Shown here: positions 44,416 through 56,992 of the stretch, piece after piece
Layout of the letters: every line of letters starts with the position of its first letter
Position numbering within the stretch: position 1 is the first letter of the stretch
NCBI GenBank assembly: GCA_025677835.1
Contig: JAIXMR010000001.1
Span: 496,001-560,000, forward strand
Reading direction: 5' to 3'
Length of the DNA stretch: 64,000 bases
Source of the DNA: Sporodiniella umbellata
Lineage: Eukaryota > Mucoromycota > Mucoromycetes > Mucorales > Rhizopodaceae
Notes under the pieces: generated by a model
Seen by the model: only the letters and a program-made list of their open reading frames with translations
Told to the model about the DNA's origin: nothing
Database searches by the model: none
Position numbers and translations under genes: made by a program

Positions 44416-46233
44416 TTATTGAGGACACACAAATCCACCTGTAGCTGGGGTAGCAATTACTGTGGGATTGTACTTGATCCAGTCCAAACCAAAAAAATGT
44501 AGAGTTATCCAGAAGTGTAAAGGTAAAGCTTTGTTTTGCCCTATAGTATAGTCATTTGAACTGAGGTGATGACCAGGTGAGCACGCCTTTAGAAGATCTA
44601 TAAAGGTTGTGTCTGTGCTGTCCCTTGCTTGGTAATCTACATGAATTGGTATCTGTATCGTACTGATTTCGTTTGGAGGAATAACAACAGCTCCGAGGCT
44701 CGAGCTTTCATCACGGCTGCCCTTTCCTAGCATGAGTCCAGTAAGAGCATTTTTGGCTACCACTTGGATTAGAGATAAGCGTGTTGGCACATGGTTTTGA
44801 CGATTGTCTACTGTGATATTTACAAGCCAGTCACTTTCAAAAGCAACATTTCCAACCAAAGCACTTTGTTTTGTTTCTGAAATCTTAGGTGGCGTTGTCA
44901 AAGCTGCGCTATCAATACGCATTAAAGGTGTTCGTGGCCAAATGTAGCCAAACACGATAGCACCAGTAATTAATATTAGAAAAACAGACACTACCCACAT
45001 TTTTCTTCCGCAGCCCCCCCTTTTTTTGTTTTTTAGGGTTTTTTCTTGCTTTAAGGTTTCCAGATCTGATCTTTGTCCACAACTTACAAAACAACATCCC
45101 AACCAGACACCTGAAACGCTTTCAGTATCTTCTGGCTGCTGATTTTTCGGTCTCCTGGGTACTTGTTTGTCCATACTTTCTTTTACTTTTACTTCTATAC
45201 TGTTTAATCCAATTTCTATGTCCTCATAATTGATGTTTTGCTCTTTATACAAGCAATCTGTTGACTGGTTATAATCGCCTAGTTCTGCAATTTCTCTTGA
45301 AGAAAGAGAACGAGCATCTGAAAAATCCATATTTGAATCTGACAGTTGTGCATAGAGTGACTTTTTTTTTTGTTCCATTTGTACCAAAGTATCTTGGCTG
45401 CCCCATGGTCTTTTGACTTTTTCCAACGTATAATCCAGCGAGGAATCAAAGCAAGAGTCTATATTGAAGCTGTTTAGCTCATCAAAAGGGTTTTGGACGG
45501 CATTTTCTTCTAGTGGGTGTGCTGTATTAAATATCGTTATTTAGAAACTGTAGTTAGACCTTAACATTGGGTAAATTTTACCAGAAAACAAATCAAAGGA
45601 GGAGCCAACATATTCTGATACAACACTAGGACTTTTTGAAGAACTTATGCTAGTTCTTTTATTTAAAGGAAGAGTTCCTGAAGATTTCATAAAAGTTTCT
45701 GCTATTGTTAGCCTTCCAGAAACGCTGTCTCCGAGTGGTGTTGTAGGGCAACTCTCTTGGTATTTTCCGCTATTCGAAGACAAAACAGACTCTTTTACTG
45801 ACTGCTGAAAATTAGATGTCGAGCTAGAAATGGATGGCTCTTTACTCATAAATCGATCTGCTACAGAGAGTGTCTTAAGAGATGTTATATCAATAGAGCT
45901 AGATGCTTCTATGGTTTGGTCAGTGTCAAAGTAAGACGGCGTCGAAGCCATAAAACGACTAGCAATAGATAAACGAGGTGTACTGCTCATAACAGGGGCA
46001 GAGGGTCTACGGTAATCAGTACGCTGACTATCAGCGCTCGCACATACTGAACGTGAGCGCCTTTTTTGAGACTGCTGCGTACGATGCACAGCCAAAGGCT
46101 TTGAAGGACCAGCAGCAAGAAAGTGTCTTTCTGAAGATTTACGGTAGGAAGGTCTCTGTTTGGGTTGGTTATTGCGTCTGGGTGAATCTGGAAGATCTTC
46201 TGTTGATGTTGTAAAAAGATTACTTGCTGACAT
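44416..46233 (-). CDS. Uncharacterised type II membrane protein, LEA2-like ectodomain
   Basis: Two exons, 46233-45582 and 45521-44416, joined in phase 1; 585 residues. The first half is Ser-rich and low complexity, with a repeated motif: LSIASRFMASTP, LSVADRFMSKEP and LTIAETFMKSSG. This is a short S-V/I-A-x-x-F-M repeat seen three times. A basic KNKKRGGCGRKM precedes one TM helix (WVVSVFLILITGAIVFGYIW, about residue 390-410), giving an N-in, C-out topology. The C-terminal 180 residues (FESDWLVNITVDNRQNHVP, IQIPIHVDYQARD) look like a beta-rich LEA2/NDR1-type domain, a tentative call. The gene is convergent with the CotH gene, 136 bp between. Start taken at MSASNLF; an upstream in-frame ATG (46332) would add poly-Phe sequence and is less likely. 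Confidence 0.65.
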
Positions 46234-48097
46234 AATGTTATAAGTTTTAAAGGTACTATAAGTGTCTTTGTTGGTTAAAAGTTTGAGAGCTTTCTTATTT
46301 AAGAAAGCAAAAAAAAAAAAACGCTGCTTCAAGAAATAAAAATGAAATAAAATAAAAGCGAGGCTATCATGAATAGGAGCAATAGATAAGCTGTGCTTTC
46401 AAAAAAAAAAAAAAAAAAAAGAAAGTGTTAAGGAGTTGGGGGAGTTTCTGTAGTATAAAGCGTGCCCCGTTTCTCCTTACAAGACAGGTTAAATTTTACT
46501 TTTATATTCATTGTAACTTTTTAAACTGATCCTATTTTAGTCTTTTTGTACTTCTAAAAAAGAGCAGAAATTCTCTGGCAAAGCTCTTTATAGAAACATC
46601 CTGATATCTAAATTCAACGCTCAAAAAGTTTCAAGTGAGAAAGAGAGATTGGAGGAGTAATATTCTACCAACATACAAAACGGGGCAAATTCGTTTTCTC
46701 TCTCTTAAAATCACAAATGGTACATGATTTTTTATCTGTAAATCCAAAACCTTAAAATTGAATCACTAAAAGTGATATCTTTCTGTTTTTTTTTTAAAAA
46801 AAAAAAGACTTTGAGTTGTTAAGTTACTTACATATATTTAAAACAAGCGCTACTTGACAAGAGGTTGGAAGCCAATTAGTCTTTAGTTCTTGCTACCACG
46901 CTATAAAATAGGAGATGTCACTACACTTATATTTATAAAAAAACAGTTTATTTATATACAAATATAAACATATATATTTATGTATATTCCAAACTATAAA
47001 AACTTGCTTGCAAAAAAAAAAGCCAGCTACTTGTGCTGTGGTTTTTTTGAAGCTGCCTTTTGGTTCATTAAATGAACTAACTCTTTTTATGCCACTACTA
47101 AAAAAGAGACAAGTTATGCATATTTTTCTATGAAAATGTTTAAAAACAGCCCTGTTTTCTCTAAAGCAGCTGAATTGAAAGTAAACATCTAATCTATAAA
47201 AGCAGTAGAAGTCCCCTGAACTGAACACATAAGGAAAATAGTCGATCCCTACCTCTAAAGCAGTAGTCCGAACAGAGGCACTCTATGGTCAAAATTACTA
47301 TCTTTTCCTTCCTATTTTTTGCTCTTTGTTTTTCAATTCATTAAAAAGCTGCTGCTTTTCTATATTTATCTGTTAAGTTATTTAGGGAAAGCCGTAGCAG
47401 TTTCTTCTTAATACAAACGTTCTTTTAAAAAAATCAGGGCGGAGCTATCCTGCTCTAACACGACTTTTCTATTCAAATACACACCATCGCTGTTGTGTTC
47501 GGTTACTAATTATTGTCTTCACTACAGCCAAAATAAAGACTAAATACAATTATACGCTTTCAAAAGTATTTCTGATAGACTGTAGCAAAAAAAAGGGGAG
47601 AAGCGCAACAGTTATGTACGTTTGACCAACACAAGCGCAGTTTGAAAACAGCATCCTTTGAGATGTAGATACAGTTTCCAAAATCAATGTCGTATTTTAT
47701 AATACAAACTATACAAAAATATACAAGATAAATTTTGGAAACACTGTAACAACCACTCTATTTGATAAAAGGGTCGTTATTTGTAGTTTACAGTTGTTTT
47801 ATATGGATATAGCTGTTTGAACAGTTTTTCTACTTGTACTAGTAAAACACTATGAAATGGCCGTATTTATGCGTGTGGATATTATTCCTGCAACGTTTAG
47901 TACTTTTCTTGTTAAGTTATTTAGTTCATAGTCTATTTGTGAGAACATCCTAGAATAGTTCTAAGCTTGTACTTCCTTTATTGTACTGACAATCATTTTA
48001 TGGTTTATGAGTACTTTAAAGTAATATTTAAGAAACATTTTAGTTTGACTGCATTTTTTTCTGAAAACAATATGTTATTAAAACCAATTGTTTATTT
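46234..48097. other. Intergenic region
   Basis: No gene recognised. AT-rich, with A20 near 46401-46420 and several shorter A/T runs. Short frames lack motifs. Confidence 0.45.
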
Positions 48098-50488
48098 TCA
48101 ATTCGCTGCCATAACTTCTTCTATATGAATCTCGCAAACATTTACAGCACTGTTGATATCCCAGTGAAAAAAAGGAGATCTGTCTAGAGGAATGTTGTAG
48201 CTCAAGTCAGAGCTATACGAATATTTACTACGGTTACTAGGCATACTGCATTCGAGGTGACTGTTTTTTAATGTGTGGTGGGCTTTGAGGTTATGCTGAA
48301 AAGGAGTATGCAGCTCAGATATATCACCTGACTTCTCAACATCTATATGCTTACTTTCTTTGCTAAGAGAAAATGAGTAAGACTCACTGTCGCTACTACT
48401 TTCTTCGGCAGTAGTTTTTTCTGGTAGAAAAGGAGTTCCAAACCCACTCATTAAAAGGGTATGTCGAATATTGGAATTTGGTATATTTGCAAAATGCCAC
48501 TCTATTGTACTATTTGTATAGTGCTGAACAGCAGCTCGGAGATCTTGAAGTGACTGTGCTCCTGTAGAATCTAAATAGCTCATACCAGAGCAATCAAGAA
48601 TTAAAGCGTATAGTTTTTGTAAATTACATTCGTCTTTAGTTTTTCCCCGGTCGTTCCATAGTCTATCACCTTTTTTGCTAGGTGGAGGAATACCAGAAGC
48701 AAAGTTGTTTTTTATGTGTTGTTCCATTTTAGCCGTAATATAGCCAGAGTTGAGATAGGTCAAAGACTCTTCCATACGAAACGCTAAAATTCCATAAGGT
48801 AATGGTAAAACAAGATGTGACAGTGCCTGATGATCGTGTCTTATGTAAACATAAGAGGATTCCGGCGCATTTTCTCGGCTTTTGGCTTTTTTTGATTGAA
48901 AAAAAATCCGGCCCAAAACAGAACAGCGAGGGCGAGCTATTTTTAAAAGCAGGCCTACTAGAGAAAGCGCAACAGAAGCATATATTCCATATTCGACATT
49001 GGTAAAAAAAGTAACCAAGACAGCTGATATAAAAGTAAAACTCTCAAAGGGGCTGATGCTAAATAGGTGACGGACATACTTTGGTCCTGACGCAAGATCA
49101 ATGACAGCATGAACAATAACTGCAGCCAAAACAGCATCTGGTATGTAATAGAATGCAGGTGTGAGAAAATAAAGACACAGAAGAACTACAAGTGCCGAAA
49201 AAACACCGGCCATAGGTGTTCTGGCACCGCTTCGTGCTGTAATGGCTGTGCGTGAGAACGATCCCGTATTGGGATATGCGCCTAAATGTATTTTTTAGAA
49301 TTAGTTCCAAGATATACGTCAATTGCTTGCAAAATTAGATTGATTCTGCTCTTTTTTTCATTACCAAAAAAGCTTCCAGCAATATTTGCTGCGCCAATAG
49401 CCAAAATCTCTTGATCAGGATCTATTTTGTAATTACTAATACGGCCAAACGATTTTGCAATTGCGATATGCTCTAAAATTAGAATAATAACAACAGAAGG
49501 CAAAGTAGTAGATACTTCAGAAATCAAACGTGTATGTATCTTAGGAACCTCCATAGCTGTAAGCCCTGAAGGAACTTTGCCCAAAATAGAAACAAGACTT
49601 TGCGGTCTTCCTATGTTTATCAGGTAGGCAACAAGAGTACCAAGAACGACAAGAATTCCGTTGCGCATAATGTTGAAAAAAAAAAAAGCGTTTTCATATT
49701 TGGGATATTTTTTGGTGAGATACGCAGAGCCTAGTTTAACAGAGTATAGCCAAATAAGACCTAGTAAACCAAAGGCAGCATCCAGTTTAGTCTCTGATAG
49801 ATATTCGAAGAAGTGTCCAAAATTGAGGTACGCAGAGTCGCTGGTATGTACACTTTTAATTCCAAACAGTTTTGGCAGTTGTCCTATTGATATAGTAAGG
49901 CTACTACCTGTCATAAAGCCATGAATAGCTGGACTAGGGATAAAATCCACGAGAATTCCAAGACGCGTGAGCCCAATAAACAAAGCAATAAAGCCACCAA
50001 AAAGGGATAGAGTCACAGCAACTTGTGGTCCGTTATAAAGGCCTGTAGACGTAATATTGGCGACAGTTTGACCAACAAGTAGTGACATAACGGCTGTTGG
50101 ACCTATGCTGATATCTTTCGATGTTCCGAGAAAGCAGTAAATACAAAGGCCAACAAATGAAGAATATAGCCCATATTGCTATGACAACAAAAAAATTATT
50201 TTTTATGCTACAGTGAGTTAAATGACAAGTACTTACTGGCGGTAAATTAGCTATTTTTGCGTACCCCATCCCCTGAGGTACTGCTATAATACCCACAGTT
50301 ACTCCTGATATAAAGTCGGATATTAGCCATGTCAAATTGTAATGATGGAGCCAGTATATGATAGGAAGCTTATTTGAAAGATAGCTTTTTGCATAGCCTG
50401 GTATTTTTTTTAAAAGTTTTTTTGTTTCGTTTTTAAAAGACACTGGTTCATAATTTATGAAATTTGTGGTGCTTTTCATCTTATACAT
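48098..50488 (-). CDS. SUL1: SulP/SLC26 sulfate permease with STAS domain
   Basis: Proton-coupled sulfate uptake at the plasma membrane by family. Exons 50488-50237, 50178-49365 and 49281-48098 join in frame to 749 residues. The SulP region shows ISDFISGVTVGIIAVPQGMG, YAKIANLPP joined to QYGLYSSFVG, GPTAVMSLLVG, FIPSPAIHGFMTGSSL, HIAIAKSFGR and GAYPNTGSFSRTAI across exon 2/3, with about 12 TM spans. The STAS domain covers roughly residues 490-640 with the core LYALILDCSGMSYLDSTGAQ; the ST pair is the usual phosphoacceptor region. A Ser-rich cytosolic tail of about 100 residues follows (EESSSDSESYSFSLSKES). The start is the first of two Met codons (MYKMKS). Specificity for sulfate rather than molybdate is inferred from the overall architecture. 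Confidence 0.9.
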
Positions 50489-52024
50489 TCTTTTTTATAG
50501 TATACAAATAAATTAGACAAAGAAATAGAAGCCCCAATAAAACTGCAAAATGTATATACAAAAAAGGCGAAAGTAAAGTAAAATCCAATAAAACATTCTC
50601 TTCAAGAACAATCTACTTATATATTTTTTTAAAAAAAAAGTAGTACCGGTATTTAGTAGGAAGTATCAGAATGTTAAAACATACTGACACCAATATTCGT
50701 ATTTTCTGAGCGCTGCACGAAAAAAAAAAAAAAAAAAAAAAAAAAACAAAGCTTTATAGTTGTAGCTCTATTTTTAGTATTAGATAGTAGATATAGGGGA
50801 TGGGTTATTTTGGGATTAAACACTTGCTTTATTATAGAAGTGTTATAGCATTTGTGGTAATCGAAAGAAACTTAAAGATAACAGCAAACGTCATTTAAAG
50901 GTATCGAAAAAAAGGGGGTGATGAAGAAGCAAGCAAGCAAAGTTGGATGTGAGAAAATAGGTCATTGACAGCTACAAAGACCAAATACCTTCATGAGCCC
51001 ATGACTGATTTAAGGTTTCATACTTTTTAATCATATCAACAATAAATGTGACTTACTAGCAACTATCAATCGAAAAAAAAAAATATATACTAAAGCTTTT
51101 TTTTTTTTTGCTTTTCTTTTTTACTATAATTAATTTGTAATGAATAAAACCTTTGTATACACACGTGTCTATGTAAACCTACATCACTTAACCCGATATA
51201 ATTGTCTTTGTAGTTGTTTTTTTAATACCATTACTATACCCTGTAAATAGTTATAAGCTACTGACTATTTGCTTTAAATAAAAGCCAAGTACTAGATCTG
51301 TAAAGAACGATACCAGTGAAATCGCCTAGCATTGGCTATATTTGCAACTAAAAATTTTTCATTTTCTTTTAGCCTTCTTCCACCTTTCGCTCTATATACA
51401 TGTATATATATGTATATATACAGTATCATCATGTAATAGAATTGTTTCAAAATAAGTCTGTTTGCTAAAACAATTTCTAAAAAGTCTGTACAAAAGACGA
51501 TTGAACCGGTACTTATATAACCTGATTTCTTTTCACATAGAACAAGCAAAATGACATTTGTTTTCTAAGAAAAAGCTTGTTACAGTAGTAAAAACTATAA
51601 TTGTTGTCTATGATTGAATTTTTTTTTTTTTTTTGGAAGCTGACTGTTCTGTACATTTGGTTACAAGTAAAGTTTGAACCAAGTTTGAGTAGACGAATGT
51701 AGTTATAGGCTGCTGTTTTCACTAAGCGCATAATATATATATATATATATATATTCAAATGTTTGGTATTCTCCCGGTATCTCTGTTTTACTCTCTCCGT
51801 AGACTTCTACATATACCTACGAGAATGATTGTGGCTATAACGGGTCAAAAATTGGCTTCTAAAGCTTAATTAGTAAAACTTTCAAGTACTTATCTGAGCT
51901 TCATTTTTTATATCCACCATAAAGAAAAAATTGTGAAGACTCTGAAAGGTAGACAACTAAGCGTGTGTTGCCAAAGTTTTGCAAAGTACAAACATAGATT
52001 CCACTTTATGACCCGCAGCTTGGT

Positions 52025-52057
<33 letters not shown>

Positions 52058-52433
52058 ATTCGTTCTAAATTCTAATTTTTGTGAACCAAGACTCAGTCTT
52101 TGACATTGTTCTGCATAAGGACACTATCATTACCATAATTTTAGGCTCCGTTTGTATTGAATTTTCCTTAAATCAAAAAGAAAAAGCAGTGACCAGTGTT
52201 TTCATAGACAGTCAATATTATAGGATAGCAAAGCCTGTTGCATATTAATTGATTTATTTCTCTGGGTACATATATATATATATATATGTGTGTGTATAGT
52301 TTAAAATCATATATAGTAGTGGAATTAAAAGTGGAATGGTTCTTTGAAAAAAAAAAAAAAAAAAAAAAAAAAGAAGCAAGAATGAGTAGGGAGGAAAAGT
52401 TAGTTTAAAAGATTAGGCTTAATAGCATTTGTA
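50489..52433. other. Intergenic region
   Basis: No gene seen. Contains A29 near 50718-50746, A31 at 52026-52056, A26 near 52347-52372 and TA/GT microsatellites near 51735 and 52270. The pyrimidine- and A-rich flank next to 52433 is the 3' side of the multi-TM gene. Confidence 0.5.
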
Positions 52434-53895
52434 TTATAAGTGTTCAGGTTTCCCCTTCCAGTTGTGAGATGATTGTGAGTAATTGCTATTTGAAGAAAGG
52501 GTCATTGTATAGTCGAAGCCTTCTTGATCGCCTCTCATACTGCTCATAACAAACGACTCGTTAGACGGAAGCTTTGTGGACGTCATTGAAGTGGCAGAGT
52601 CAGTTGATTGAAATATTCCTTCTTTCTTAACGGGTAGGGTCGGCCTTGGTGCGAGAGAGGTGGAGAAAGAAGCTGGGAATGGAGGTGGAGGATGTCTGGG
52701 ATTGAACATTACAGGCTCCACAGGGGCGATGTTTTCCCTTGTGTGGTCACCGCACTCTACTGTTCGATTGTCACAGGATAGATTATCCTCTATATCAGAC
52801 TTATATTCACTTTTGCTTTTTTCACCAAAAGACTTGACTAGCATCTGACTGTGGTGTTCTTCGCTTTGATTGGGTCTTTTATGGCCTGCAGAACGACTCA
52901 ATTCCTTTATTTAAGGTTAAAAGATTATTTTAGGTATTAAAATAGCGCGTTTACCTTATGACAGCTTCCGCAAATAGAAGCGCTGGTACCAGCTCTCATA
53001 CTACTATCGTTTCTAAGAGCCTCAACCAGCAGTGTTGACTCGATCAATTCAAAATATACGGTGAAAGCCTATTTATGACATATGAATACTTTGAGTCTTT
53101 AAGTATTTCTTTAGTATTACATCAGATTCAGGGCCAAGAAATCTTGTAACTTTAAGTAGGTTCATGATGAGATTAACAACAAAGGTCAGTGTCAAACATA
53201 TAAGAGATTTTTTGGCTATGCTTCCAATAAGTTTGCTGCTTTCGCTGTGTAGTGTTTTGGTACTATTGATATGGATGAAAAGTCTATAAAAGCATTAGAA
53301 CTAGCCAAGCATAATTAAACCTGCTACCTTCTAATAAACATGCCACTCAGAAACAAGTTAGCTAACGCGTCGCCAACGAAATTCAATATGATGACGCCAG
53401 AACCCCTATCAATTTCGATTAGTTGGCGAATGGTCTTTGCTTTATATCTCAAATGTACCACTCAGCCCAGCAGGTTGCATCTCTGCCAGGGGTTTGGGCC
53501 ATAATGCTTTTTTGAATTGAGATGAATGCTAGCTCATATGGCCAGTCAGCAAAACGTAACCCAATGAGTAAAATGCCGACACCTTTGATCCAGCGAGAGT
53601 ATCTGTCTAATTCTAATATGACAAGTCGCATAAACATAACAACATAAAACAGTAAATATGCTAATACAAGGCATTAGCATTAAGCTGTATGAGGCTTCTT
53701 TAATTTACTCAAGTGCCAAAATCTATGTAGGAAAATGGGCGTTATAATTTTTTCAACAGCTTTCCTTTTTTTTAAAAAAAAAAAAAAAAAAACTTACGAG
53801 ACCAACAACGGAAAGTAAGCACACGTGCTTATTTCAAACAATGGAATAATTCCGTACATAAATCTATGGACACCCAAGACTAGAACTTGAGCCAT
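52434..53895 (-). pseudogene. Multi-TM membrane protein with one frame break
   Basis: Exons on the minus strand: 53895-53798, 53722-53709 (14 nt), 53660-53328, 53283-53121, 53068-52955 and 52904-52434. All splice sites are GT-AG and phases agree except inside exon 3. There the frame reading RYSRWIKGVGILLIGLRFAD ... CWAEWYI meets TGA at 53449-53451. The next frame continues at once with RYKAKTIRQLIEIDRGSGVI and LNFVGDALANLFLSGMFIRR. A one-base deficit would explain it. Later exons give KKSLICLTLTFVVNLIMNLL and AFTVYFELIESTLLVEALR, then a long polar tail with a Pro-rich patch. About six TM helices are seen. Family not recognised. Either a pseudogene or a local sequencing error. Confidence 0.55.
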
Positions 53896-53925
53896 GTTAA
53901 CCAAGTGACTAGAAAAACGACTCAG

Positions 53926-53962
<37 letters not shown>

Positions 53963-54935
53963 TTTTTCCCCTAGTTTTTTTGTACTGTCTGAGACACACA
54001 GAGAAATTTCTTATGCTGATCAGCACTGACAGCCACATGCCAATAAGGTTAATCCTTAAGACAACTCTTTTCCCGTAATCTGATAGCTCTATCATATAAA
54101 GTCTAAATGAATTGAACTAGAATAACAATAACAAAAAAAAAAAAAAAATATAAATTTAAAAGAAAGAAAACACAAGAAATTTCTAAAAAGCTATTAAAAA
54201 AGTATAAATAAAAAAAATCACAATTCAGGTTCAATGTCTTCCAATGGCAGCCTTGACTCTTTCTTTCTTCTATTTTAGACAATCGTGTAGCACAAATTGC
54301 CAACTTTATTTGGAATAATCCGAACTTTTTTTATGTTTTCTTTTTCATATTTCATAAGTTTGTTCCCCACATTTTTAATGATCAGCTCACAATTATAGTA
54401 CATTCAGAACAATAAAATTTGTACCTTTTAATCTCATTTAAACCATTGATCTTGTAATCATTTCCTGTTACAAAGAATACGTCTTTTTGGGCATATGGAC
54501 TTAGTGTCCAACACGTCACCGCTTGGCTGATCGGGCGTTCAATGAAGACCATGCTATTGATTCCATGAGTGGAAGAGTTTTATACAAACATTTCCCCTCG
54601 AGCTCTCATTGGATAAAATCAGACAGTTTCTAAAAGAGAATGCTACGGGAGAAAGTACTTTGAATAGACAGTTTAAAGGCGTCTGCAAAGTAGCAGTGTA
54701 TTTGAAACCACACTTTCTTAGACTTCCTGTTTTGATTAAAGTACGAATATTACAAAGCATCAGGTTAGCAAACGGAGCGCTCGGTAATTGCCAGTAAATA
54801 ATATAAAACTTTGAGTAACAAGAAATCCTCCCGTGTTCGAATGTATAGAAAAAAGAGCAGCCTGTCAAATACTCCGTATATTCCATCTCAAAATACTTTA
54901 TTGTTTAAGTAGTCTTTTTATTATTTCCCCCCTCC

Positions 54936-54970
<35 letters not shown>

Positions 54971-55972
54971 CAGAAATCTTTCATTCAATAGGATGCAACT
55001 GGCTAGCTTTATCGATCTCAAAAACAAACCACCTGGTTTTGCTCATAAGCTTCTCGAAGGGTTGTCCCGTATCTTTCCACATACAGCTCCAGTTGTTCTT
55101 GTGTAACAATCCAGAAGACTGAATACAATCTACGCAGCTTACATAAATATTTTTTTAAATAAACCCTGTTATCCCCGAGAAAATGGAACCTTTTTTTTTT
55201 TTTTTTTTTTTTTTCGGGTTCCTTTTTTTGATTTCCTTCAAGGTACGCCAACAAAAAGAAAAAGGATCAAAGAGAAACTGAAAAGAAAAGACCTGACACA
55301 AAGGCGAAGCAAATTGCTTCTAAAAAGTCTTGGTCTTCCAAACTAGGCTAATTTTGCAAAGCCTCGTACCTATCTAATGTTCAACAAATAAAGCAGATCA
55401 AAATGGTATAAGGTTTTTTTTTTTTTTTTTTGTGAACAAATTTTTTCGCCCTTTCAACATAATCCCTGAATTTTCTTATGCTTTCCTTTTCCTTTTTTTT
55501 TATGATTATTATAACATTTATGTATATGTAGACATCTTAGTAAACGTTTTTGTCTCTCGTGTTGGATCTTTTAGTTTCAAAAAAAAAAAAAAAAAAAAAA
55601 AAAAAAAGCCTTTGAAAGGAAACAACAAGACGAAAATAGTGGATGATCATATACAATGCACGGGCTCTTTTGCTCACAATAAAACTATTAAATTGAAAGT
55701 TTATACGCGTGTTACGCGTTATGATCTATTGTTTCAAACCAACAATCTTTAGTCGACTTACCCGCTTTTTAGCTGATAACCTCATGAGGCGTACATTGTG
55801 TCACTTTTTTTTTTTTTTTTTTTTTTCTTAAGCGTCCCTGGTTTTGTTTTCCACATTGTGGCTGTCCTTATTTAGCCTCATGAATAAAAAAAAAAAAAAA
55901 AAAAAAAGGATTTGATTGATCGTCCGTCTCCGGTCTGTCTGAAAAAAAGCCTTTCCGAAAGAAAACAGCAAG

Positions 55973-56011
<39 letters not shown>

Positions 56012-56898
56012 AGCGGCCCTTTCTCTGGGCACATGGTTTCTTTTTTCAAAAAAAAAAAAAAAAGAGCAAAAAGTAGCCCGCTACAATAAACATAGCGTTC
56101 TGTAACTAAAAACACTAAAGGTAAAGACAAAACAATTTTTAGACCTAAAAGGTACTTAATCGCGTAATAACTGAGCTCTAAACAGCTCAATAAAAAAAAA
56201 AGCAGACTGTCCTTTTGCTAGCTACTTTTGAAAGGGATTTTCAAAACTAATATATAATGCAATTCAGTATGGGCCCATGCTCATTGTCTTGAGGTGTATG
56301 TTTTGCTTTTATAGAGAGCCAAAAACAAAATGCCTTTCAGATAGTCAATGCCACTGTTCTCTAATAGTCCGTTGATTACTACTACTACTACTACTACTAA
56401 AGAACAATAACAGACACTTGATCTCTTAATTAAAAAGCCATTCGTTGTCTGCTTTTCGCCTTCTTAAAACATGGTAGGGTCGAATCTACGCATGCTATCG
56501 AAAGGCGAACCATCTGTAATACAATTCTCGGCACGTTTAATTTGAAAAAAAAAAAAAAAAAAAGAAAACCCATTGGTGTTAAAAAATATTGCAGCACCAA
56601 TCAAATAGACTATTTTGAAGTCAAGAAAACGCGGGTTAACATAAAAATAGCATAGAAGTCTATGTGGGAAATTTTTTTTTTTTTTTTTTTTCCTAACGTT
56701 TACATATATAAAATCTGTCGTGTAATATAGTATATAAATTGTGTTTCAAAAGATGACAGCCAACTAATATACCGCAATGACATTGGGTATAATGATTGCA
56801 AAATAGAATACAAAGTCTATTTCATCATTCCTGTTTCATGGGCATATGACTTTGTGTCCAGCGCAGCCATGTTTTTGTGCATGTGTATAGATTTTGTG
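53896..56898. other. Non-coding DNA with protein-like fragments
   Basis: No complete gene. Fragments such as 55018-55254 minus (VTQEQLELYVERYGTTLREA) and 54609-54797 plus look like old coding sequence but have no family match. Many long homopolymers: T31 near 53929-53959, T33 near 54939-54970, A28 near 55579-55606, A32 near 55975-56006. Confidence 0.45.
56377..56400. repeat. (ACT) trinucleotide repeat
   Basis: Seven to eight copies of TAC/ACT in tandem in non-coding DNA. Confidence 0.85.
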
Positions 56899-56992
56899 TT
56901 TGAATACTGTTTTTGATATACTTTACATTACAAATTCAACAAGTGTTTGAATACTGTTTTTGATATACTTTACATTACAAATTTAACAAGTG
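56899..56992. repeat. Tandem duplication, two 47 bp units
   Basis: Two adjacent copies starting TTTGAATACTG at 56899 and 56946 and ending AACAAGTG. They differ by one base (TTCAAC versus TTTAAC). A third, diverged start (TTTCAACACTG) follows at 56993. Confidence 0.9.
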
